Assembly (NCBI GenBank): GCA_900770895.1
Contig: CAAGMF010000219.1
Span: 1-19,870, forward strand
DNA from: an uncultured Mitsuokella sp.
Lineage (GTDB): Bacteria > Bacillota > Negativicutes > Selenomonadales > Selenomonadaceae
DNA length: 19,870 nt
Direction: 5' to 3'
The position numbers were made by a program, and so were the translations under genes. Positions 14,268 to 19,870 of the stretch are shown here, piece by piece. Positions within the stretch are counted from its first letter, which is position 1. Each line of letters opens with the position of its first letter. The notes beneath the pieces are model-generated. The model was not told the origin of the DNA, searched no databases, and saw only the letters and a list, made by a program, of their open reading frames with translations.

Positions 14268-17183
14268 TTGGACATAAATGAGGTCAAGCATGGCTTCCGC
14301 CTGCTGAAGAAAACGTTTATAAAGGAAACAGATTCCACGGCGTACACGTTTCTGCATGAGAAGAGCGGGGCACGGCTGTTTGCACTGAGCAATGATGATG
14401 ACAACAAGGTGTTCTCGATATCGTTCCGCACGCCGCCGGTCGATGATACGGGCGTGGCACATATCGTAGAGCATTCGACGCTTTGCGGCTCGCGCAAGTA
14501 TCCGTTGAAGGAACCGTTCGTCGAGCTTGTGAAGGGCTCCCTGAATACGTTCCTGAATGCCATGACGTATCCGGACAAGACGATGTATCCGGTGGCCAGC
14601 CGCAATGACAAGGATTTCCAGAATCTGATGGATGTTTACCTCGATGCGGTATTCTATCCGGCCATGCGCGATAATCCGCAGGTCCTCATGCAGGAGGGCT
14701 GGCACTATGAGATCGACGATCCGTCGGCTCCGTTGCGCTACAGCGGCGTCGTGTACAACGAGATGAAGGGCGCTCTGTCGGCTCCGGATGATCTGCTTGA
14801 GAGCCGCATCATGAAGTCACTGTATCCGGATACGACGTACAGCCGTGAGTCGGGCGGCGACCCCGAGGCCATCCCGCAGCTCACGCAGGAGAAGTTCATC
14901 GCTTTCCACAGCCGCTACTACCATCCGTCGAACAGCTACATCTACCTGTATGGCGATATGGACATCGAGGAGCGGCTGGACTATCTTGATCGGGAGTACC
15001 TGTCGCAGTTCGACCGCATACCGGTACCCTCGCATATCGACCGCCAGCCGGCTTTCAAGGGGCTCGTACGTCAGTCCTATGAGTATCCGCTGGCTGAGGG
15101 CGAGGATACTCAGGGGAAGACATTCCTGGCAGAGAACTGGATCGTAGGCGATTCTCAGGATACGAAGAAGATGATGGCGCTGGAGATACTGGAGCACGCC
15201 CTGCTGCGCACACCGGCAGCTCCGCTGCGTCAGGCCCTGATTGACGCCGGCCTCGGCAAGGACGTCGATTCGCTGTTCGAGGATGATGTGGCGCAGCCGT
15301 TCTTCAGCATCATCGTGAACAATTCCGAGGCCGACCGGGCGGAGAAGCTGCGTGAGATCGTGGAGCGGGAGCTGAAGCGCTATGTGGCGGAAGGTCTGGA
15401 CAAGAAGCTGCTCGAGGCTTCGCTGAATCTGTTCGAGTTCCGCCTGCGCGAAGCAGATTTCGGCTCAGCTCCGAAGGGGCTCATCTATGGCATACATATC
15501 ATGCGCAGCTGGCTCTATGATGGTGAGCCGGAGAGCTATCTTTACTATGAGGACACGCTGCGGGAGCTGAAGGAAGGCCTGCAGAACGGTTATTTCGAAA
15601 GCCTGCTGCAGGAATGCTTCCTCGACAATCCGCATGCGACACTCGTGACTCTGGCACCGAGCACGACGCTCGCAGCCGAGCGCGAGCAGAAGCAGGCGGC
15701 CGAGCTTGCGGCCAAGAAAGCCGAGATGAGTGAGCAGGAGATATCTGACATCATCGCAGCGACAAAGGCGCTCAAGGAGCGTCAGCAGACGCCGGACAGC
15801 CCGGAAGCCCTGCAGACCATACCGGTGCTGAAGCTCAGCGATATCCGGCGGAAACCCTATGAGCTGCCGCTCGAGGTGCGGGAAAGCAGTGCGACGAAGA
15901 TGCTCTACAGCGATATAGAGACGCATGGCATCACCTATGCGAATATCTATTTCGATGCCAAAGCCGTGCCTCAGGCATATCTGCCTTATGTCTATCTGCT
16001 GTCCGAGCTCATCGGTGCCGTCGATACTGACGTGCACAGCTATCAGGAGCTGGCGAATCTCGTGAACCTGCATACGGGCGGCATCACCTATGATCTCGTG
16101 CCGTTAACGCGGAACAACGAGCCGGATTCCTGCCAGCCTTATTTCGTGATCAAGGCCAAAGTGCTGACGGACAAGGTGCCGCAGCTGTTCAGCCTGCTGA
16201 CGGAGATCCTGACCCAGAGCCGCTTCTCCGATGAGAAGCGCATCACGGAGCTGCTTGATCAGGAGCTGGCCTCGATGGAGCTGAACCTGCAGCGTTCGGC
16301 CCATCAGGTCGTCTCGTCGAAGATAGCAAGCTATCTGTCGCCGGCCGGACGCTATGCCGATGAGGGCGGACTGCCGTTCTACCATTTCGTGAAGGAGCTG
16401 CGCGAAAGCTTCCCGCTGGGACTGGCACGCATGCAGGCGATACTGGCCCGCATCATGCCGCGCATATTCAATGCGAACCGGCTCATGATCACAGTGACGG
16501 CCCGCGAGGATGGTTATGAGCGCGTGACGCAGGAGCTCGGCGGTTTCCGCGAGGCGCTTTCCGATGAGCATTTTGCTGCGGAGGAGTACAAGTGGAATCT
16601 GCAGAAGCTCAATGAAGGCCTGACCTCGTCGAGCCAGGTGCAGTATGTGGGCAAGGGCGCTAATTTCCTGAAACTCGGCTATAAGTTCACCGGCACTATG
16701 CATGTGCTGGAAACGCTGCTCCGCTATGGCTATCTCTGGACGAAGGTGCGCGTCCAGGGCGGTGCCTATGGTGCCTTCACGAATTTCAACCGCAATGGGT
16801 TCATGTTCCTGGGCTCGTATCGCGATCCGAACCTGAAAGAGACGCTGGATGTCTTCGACGGGACCGCTGATTTCATAGCGGGCTATGAAGCGACGTCGCG
16901 GGAGATGACGAAGGCCATCATCGGCACGATGAGCAACATCGATACGACGATGACACCGAAGATGAAGGGTGAGGCGGCCGCCAGCTGCTATCTCCGCGGC
17001 ATTACGGAGGCTGATCGTCAGCAGATGCGCGATGAGATACTGGGCACGACCGTCGAGGATATCCGGGCTCTGGCCCCGCTCGTGCGCGACTGCATGGCGC
17101 AGAACGTCCTCTGCGTGTTCGGCGGGCAGAAGAAGATACAGGAGAACAGCGAACTGTTCGGCTCGGTGAAACCAGCGCTCTGA
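14268..17183 (+). CDS. M16C family zinc metallopeptidase (presequence protease/falcilysin type)
   Basis: A 971-residue peptidase of the insulinase superfamily, subfamily M16C, in which two M16 halves are joined in one chain by a helical linker and close like a clam around peptides. The inverted zinc motif HIVEH (residues 65-69) is intact, in HIVEHSTLCGSRKYPLKEPF, and the third ligand Glu lies in VVYNEMKGA (near 165). The linker is the Ala/Glu-rich stretch near bases 15670-15780 (AAKKAEMSEQEISDIIAATK). The second half has GAYGAFTNFNRNGFMF and SYRDPNL, the substrate-binding region. No signal peptide is present, so it is probably cytoplasmic and degrades peptides. I chose the TTG at 14268 because AGGAG (14255-14259) lies 8 bases upstream; the in-frame ATG at 14250 sits before that site and adds six residues (MRGESV). 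It has its own promoter. Confidence 0.94.
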   Translation: MDINEVKHGFRLLKKTFIKETDSTAYTFLHEKSGARLFALSNDDDNKVFSISFRTPPVDDTGVAHIVEHSTLCGSRKYPLKEPFVELVKGSLNTFLNAMTYPDKTMYPVASRNDKDFQNLMDVYLDAVFYPAMRDNPQVLMQEGWHYEIDDPSAPLRYSGVVYNEMKGALSAPDDLLESRIMKSLYPDTTYSRESGGDPEAIPQLTQEKFIAFHSRYYHPSNSYIYLYGDMDIEERLDYLDREYLSQFDRIPVPSHIDRQPAFKGLVRQSYEYPLAEGEDTQGKTFLAENWIVGDSQDTKKMMALEILEHALLRTPAAPLRQALIDAGLGKDVDSLFEDDVAQPFFSIIVNNSEADRAEKLREIVERELKRYVAEGLDKKLLEASLNLFEFRLREADFGSAPKGLIYGIHIMRSWLYDGEPESYLYYEDTLRELKEGLQNGYFESLLQECFLDNPHATLVTLAPSTTLAAEREQKQAAELAAKKAEMSEQEISDIIAATKALKERQQTPDSPEALQTIPVLKLSDIRRKPYELPLEVRESSATKMLYSDIETHGITYANIYFDAKAVPQAYLPYVYLLSELIGAVDTDVHSYQELANLVNLHTGGITYDLVPLTRNNEPDSCQPYFVIKAKVLTDKVPQLFSLLTEILTQSRFSDEKRITELLDQELASMELNLQRSAHQVVSSKIASYLSPAGRYADEGGLPFYHFVKELRESFPLGLARMQAILARIMPRIFNANRLMITVTAREDGYERVTQELGGFREALSDEHFAAEEYKWNLQKLNEGLTSSSQVQYVGKGANFLKLGYKFTGTMHVLETLLRYGYLWTKVRVQGGAYGAFTNFNRNGFMFLGSYRDPNLKETLDVFDGTADFIAGYEATSREMTKAIIGTMSNIDTTMTPKMKGEAAASCYLRGITEADRQQMRDEILGTTVEDIRALAPLVRDCMAQNVLCVFGGQKKIQENSELFGSVKPAL

Positions 17184-17198
17184 TGTGTTAGGCCAGCG

Positions 17199-17227
17199 TT
17201 GACTTTCATTCGTTAAAATGAGATAAT
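17199..17227 (+). promoter_or_regulatory. Promoter of dapA
   Basis: TTGACT (17199-17204), 17-bp spacer, GATAAT (17222-17227). It implies a 5' leader of about 110 bases before the ATG at 17347. Confidence 0.65.
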
Positions 17228-17241
17228 TAAAAATGGTGGTA

Positions 17242-17299
17242 AGGACGAGGCATCAATACGTCCGTCCTGGCTGCGCATGTTACGATTATGCATGACAGC
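17242..17299 (+). promoter_or_regulatory. Structured leader of dapA
   Basis: Two adjacent hairpins can be drawn: AGGACG (17242-17247) with CGTCCT (17263-17268), and GCTG-CG-CATG (17270-17279) with CATG-A-CAGC (17291-17299). The leader is too short for a lysine riboswitch and has no terminator. Any control role is inference. Confidence 0.35.
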
Positions 17300-17346
17300 G
17301 TTACAATGAGGAGATTACCTGGAAACTTTTTAGGAGGGTTTTCGGC

Positions 17347-18234
17347 ATGAAGAAGCCAATATTCACAGGTGCTGCGGTAGCGATCCTGACACCATTCACT
17401 GAGGATGGTATCAACTATGATGAGCTGGGGCGCATCATCGATTACCAGATTGACCATGGGACAGATGCCATCGTCATCGCCGGGACGACGGGTGAGTCGG
17501 CTACGATGAGTGATGAGGAGCATCGTGCGGTCATAAAGTATGCGGTTGACAAGGTTGCCAAGCGCGTACCGGTCATCGCCGGTACCGGCTCGAACGAGAC
17601 GGCCTATGCCATAGAGCTGTCGCAGTATGCCGAGAGCGTCGGCGCTGATGCCCTGCTCGTGGTGACGCCTTACTACAATAAGTGCTCGCAGGCTGGCCTC
17701 GTGAAGCACTATACGGCGATTGCCGATGCAGTGAACATACCAATCATCCTGTATGATGTGCCGAGCCGTACCGGCGTCGGCATCGCTACAGAGACGTATG
17801 TGGAGCTGGCCAAGCATCCGAATATCGCTGCGGTCAAGGAAGCAAACGGTGATCTCTCGAAGATCCTGCGTCTCAGAGCTGCAGTAGGTGATGATCTCGT
17901 CCTCTACTCGGGCAATGATGACCAGATCGTGCCGATCCTGTCGCTCGGTGGCAAGGGCGTCATATCGGTGCTCTCGAATGTGGCACCGCAGCAGGCGCAT
18001 GATATCTGCCAGCTCTATTTCGACGGCAAGGTCGAGGAGTCGGCCAAGCTGCAGATCGAGTATACCGATCTCATCGACGCATTGTTCTGTGAAGTGAACC
18101 CGATACCGGTCAAGGTAGCGATGCGCAAGCTGGGCTACGAGGCAGGTCCGTTGCGCATGCCTCTGTGCGAGCCGTCAGCTGCACATGAGCAGCAGATCGA
18201 GCAGGCGCTGCGCCATCATGGCCTGCTGAAGTAA
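17347..18234 (+). CDS. dapA: 4-hydroxy-tetrahydrodipicolinate synthase
   Basis: A 295-residue cytoplasmic enzyme that condenses pyruvate with aspartate semialdehyde, the first step of the diaminopimelate/lysine branch, supplying peptidoglycan and lysine. The family order is intact: TGAAVAILTPF at the N-terminus, the GTTGES loop (46-51), TPYYNKCSQAGL (107-118), Tyr136 in ILYDVPSRTG, and the Schiff-base Lys164 in AAVKEANGD. GNDDQ and the GGKGVISVLSNV stretch follow as usual. AGGAGG at 17332-17337 fixes the ATG at 17347. It is transcribed from its own promoter with a roughly 110-base leader; no other dap gene is adjacent. A mis-call within the DapA/NanA superfamily is unlikely because the length and the SRTG motif fit DapA. 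Confidence 0.95.
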   Translation: MKKPIFTGAAVAILTPFTEDGINYDELGRIIDYQIDHGTDAIVIAGTTGESATMSDEEHRAVIKYAVDKVAKRVPVIAGTGSNETAYAIELSQYAESVGADALLVVTPYYNKCSQAGLVKHYTAIADAVNIPIILYDVPSRTGVGIATETYVELAKHPNIAAVKEANGDLSKILRLRAAVGDDLVLYSGNDDQIVPILSLGGKGVISVLSNVAPQQAHDICQLYFDGKVEESAKLQIEYTDLIDALFCEVNPIPVKVAMRKLGYEAGPLRMPLCEPSAAHEQQIEQALRHHGLLK

Positions 18235-18263
18235 AGCCCAAGATGATTCCAAGCCGGGCTTAA

Positions 18264-18293
18264 TTGACCGAGCTGCTATGACGGGTGTACAAT
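18264..18293 (+). promoter_or_regulatory. Promoter of the exported protein gene
   Basis: TTGACC (18264-18269), 18-bp spacer, TACAAT (18288-18293), about 55 bases before the ATG at 18348. Confidence 0.65.
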
Positions 18294-18303
18294 AGTATAC
18301 TAT
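18292..18303. promoter_or_regulatory. 12-bp palindrome after the -10, candidate operator
   Basis: ATAGTATACTAT is a perfect palindrome overlapping the end of the -10 and covering the likely start site. It shares ATnGTATACnAT and the same position with the palindrome of the BASS promoter at 3987-3998. Confidence 0.4.
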
Positions 18304-18347
18304 GAAATATCCGCTATAGGAACCACATAGCATGGGAGGAAATCTAT

Positions 18348-18923
18348 ATGAGAAAACTAGTCCAGCTGCTGGTCATAGCCTGCATGGTAGTGCTCAGTAC
18401 GCAGATTGCTTTTGCGAATGCCGATAAGGTGACCATTGCGGACGGGGCTGACCTGACCAGTATGCATCGCCTGGCTATCGCGCAGCCGAATTACTATCAG
18501 GTCGATCCGAAATCTCCGGACAAGTCGCTGCTCTGTCAGATCGAGTATGATACGAGCCGTGTGGCGACGAATTTCTATGTCCTGTCCTACAATGATGTGG
18601 TCAAGGATGTCCAGACGCGCCGCAAGGTCGATATGACAAAGCTGAATGACCGCATGGCCAAAGCCGTGTTCAAGGAAAATGTTTCTGCTGTAGCTGACGG
18701 CTATATAACGCTGACGGTGGCCAACAACAGCCGCACGCAGTTCTTCTTCGATGTCTGGCAGGCCGGCACGAACAAGCTGCTCTACAGCTATCAGATCGCG
18801 GCCAACCGCAATGAGGCGGATTCCATAGCGACCTATACGAATCTCTGCGATCAGTTCTACAAGCATTTTGCGCGCTCGGTCGAAGAGCAGACGAAGGCTG
18901 CTGCCAAGAAAGATAAGAAATAA
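18348..18923 (+). CDS. Exported protein of unknown function
   Basis: A 191-residue protein that I do not recognise. It has a clear Sec signal peptide (MRKLVQLLVIACMVVLSTQIAFA, with AFA before the probable cleavage near residue 23) and no further membrane segment, so it is likely periplasmic. The mature part has the look of a small strand-rich domain: a LTSMHRLAIAQPNYY segment, a middle YVLSYNDVVKDVQ, a basic helix (RRKVDMTKLNDRMAKAVFKE), then ADGYITLTVANNSRTQFFFD and a closing helix with LCDQFYKHFARSVEEQ. The last ten residues are Lys/Ala-rich. This pattern is reminiscent of lipoprotein-like DUF4136-type proteins, but without a lipobox, and I would not assign it. GGAGGA about 9 bases upstream supports the ATG at 18348. 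It is a single gene with its own promoter and a strong terminator. Confidence 0.85.
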   Translation: MRKLVQLLVIACMVVLSTQIAFANADKVTIADGADLTSMHRLAIAQPNYYQVDPKSPDKSLLCQIEYDTSRVATNFYVLSYNDVVKDVQTRRKVDMTKLNDRMAKAVFKENVSAVADGYITLTVANNSRTQFFFDVWQAGTNKLLYSYQIAANRNEADSIATYTNLCDQFYKHFARSVEEQTKAAAKKDKK

Positions 18924-18986
18924 AAAAAGAGAGATGAGTCATCTGTCTGCCCCTATGGGCAGGCAGCGGGCTTGTCTCTCTTTTTT
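18923..18986. terminator. Bidirectional terminator between the exported protein and transglycosylase genes
   Basis: A perfect 12-bp outer stem (A6-GAGAGA 18923-18934 with TCTCTC-T6 18975-18986) encloses an inner CTGCCC/GGGCAG hairpin. It begins at the last base of the exported protein's stop codon and ends 11 bases before the transglycosylase stop on the other strand. Confidence 0.88.
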
Positions 18987-18997
18987 GCCTGTAAAGC

Positions 18998-19831
18998 TCA
19001 GTGAGCCAGCAGGATCGGTTCAATCTTGGCGCTGGCGGCGGTGCTCTCATCGATGAAGCCGGCATGGACCATGGCGTCGAGCACGACGATCTGGCGCTTC
19101 TTGGCTAGCAGGAAATCATTGTAGGGGGAGTAGACCGAAGGGGCGTTGGGCAGCCCGGCCAGCATGGCCGCTTCCGGCAGGCTCAGTTCCCGAGGCTTCT
19201 TGCCGAAGTATTCCTGACTGGCCGGGCCGATCCCGTAGGCGCCGGAGCCATAGTATATGGTATTGAGGTAGAGCTCGAGGATTTCATCCTTCGAGTAGTT
19301 GGCCTCCATGTCGAGTGCCAGCAGCAGCTCTTCAGCCTTGCGGCCGAATGATTGCTCGTTCGACAGGAAGAGGTTCTTTACGAGCTGCTGGGTGATGGTG
19401 CTGGCGCCCTGCTCGACGTTGCCGTACTGCATGTTCACGAGCGCGGCCCGCATGATGCCCTCGACGTCGAAACCATGATGACTGTAGAAGCGACCGTCTT
19501 CGACGGCTACGATTGCTTCCTGCATCGAGTCGGGGATGTCGCTGAGCTTCACGTAGGTGTCAGCGTTGATGCGGCTGTTGACGGCCCGCTTCAGGAACAG
19601 GACGCGGCTGATGCGCTCGGTCGTGGAGGGCGGTGTACCCGTATCGGACTGAGCGATGGCTGGCGGCTGCTGCTCGAGGCGGGGCAGGAAGTCACCGGCA
19701 GCCTGCCAGGTATGCGGTGAGAAAAGCTTCGTACCGCCGGACAGGAAATAGGCCAGGCAGAAAACGAGCAACAGGAAGAATATGTAGCGCATGAGACGGC
19801 GCCAATAGCGTTTCTTAGTAGATCTTCGCAT
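18998..19831 (-). CDS. Monofunctional peptidoglycan glycosyltransferase (GT51)
   Basis: A 277-residue membrane-anchored enzyme that polymerises lipid II into glycan strands outside the inner membrane. A basic N-terminus and one membrane helix (about 14-31) are followed by a linker with Pro/Thr/Ser and the GT51 domain from about residue 90. The catalytic motif VEDGRFYSHHGFD gives the first Glu at 111; the GASTITQQLVKNLFLS motif (142-157), RKAEELLLALDME (second Glu near 168) and ILELYLNTIYYGSGAYGI follow. The chain stops soon after NAPSVYSPY and has no transpeptidase domain. Length is normal for an MtgA-type protein, although the motifs look as much like those of bifunctional PBP1A as of proteobacterial MtgA. 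AGGAG 5 bases before the ATG at 19831 supports the start. The upstream region is cut by the window edge. Confidence 0.92.
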   Translation of the reverse strand: MRRSTKKRYWRRLMRYIFFLLLVFCLAYFLSGGTKLFSPHTWQAAGDFLPRLEQQPPAIAQSDTGTPPSTTERISRVLFLKRAVNSRINADTYVKLSDIPDSMQEAIVAVEDGRFYSHHGFDVEGIMRAALVNMQYGNVEQGASTITQQLVKNLFLSNEQSFGRKAEELLLALDMEANYSKDEILELYLNTIYYGSGAYGIGPASQEYFGKKPRELSLPEAAMLAGLPNAPSVYSPYNDFLLAKKRQIVVLDAMVHAGFIDESTAASAKIEPILLAH

Positions 19832-19870
19832 AGAGTCTCCTAAATGATTGAAAATGAGTTCTAACTTCTA

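Noticed and set aside
15465..16073. Minus-strand 202-residue reading frame inside the M16C gene
   Set aside because: It overlaps the intact, motif-bearing peptidase frame and resembles no protein family.
17228..17346. Lysine riboswitch before dapA
   Set aside because: The leader is about 110 bases, shorter than the roughly 170-base lysine riboswitch, and I could not find its conserved core or an expression platform.

Overview
The window looks like a chromosomal segment of an anaerobic, didermic Firmicute of the Negativicutes, most likely the Selenomonas/Mitsuokella group. The support is a pyruvate:ferredoxin oxidoreductase with very strong codon bias, a reverse rubrerythrin, a NimA-like flavin protein, a C_GCAxxG_C_C redox protein, KtrAB, an M16C peptidase, strong AGGAGG-type ribosome sites and GC-rich genes with AT-rich promoters. 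The genus is inferred from protein flavour only. There are no insertion sequences, integrases, rRNA genes or CRISPR arrays.

Layout from left to right: the 3' part of nifJ with its terminator; an AT-richer two-gene islet (DUF4160 then DUF2442) with its own extended -10 promoter; a convergent BASS-family transporter; divergently from it, a small Cys-rich protein followed by the KtrB/KtrA potassium uptake pair; a decayed, chimaeric MFS remnant downstream of a C_GCAxxG_C_C protein; a divergent NimA-like protein; tRNA-Pro(GGG); a large hybrid histidine kinase with two periplasmic solute-binding domains; a divergent HD-GYP phosphodiesterase; a convergent reverse rubrerythrin; a promoter region rich in repeats; an M16C peptidase; dapA with a structured leader; an unrecognised exported protein; and a convergent monofunctional GT51 transglycosylase.

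Four of the convergent gaps are closed by near-perfect bidirectional hairpin terminators. Most of the genes are ordinary housekeeping, ion transport, redox defence or envelope genes. The more unusual signals are in the non-coding DNA: two sequence-related terminator hairpins with compensatory changes; a TTTGC/GCAAA inverted repeat over the -35 of both the kinase and peptidase promoters; a 37-bp direct repeat flanking a stem-loop before the peptidase; and two ATwGTATACwAT palindromes directly after -10 boxes. I see no clear new multi-gene system. The DUF4160-DUF2442 pair is the best candidate for an under-described module.
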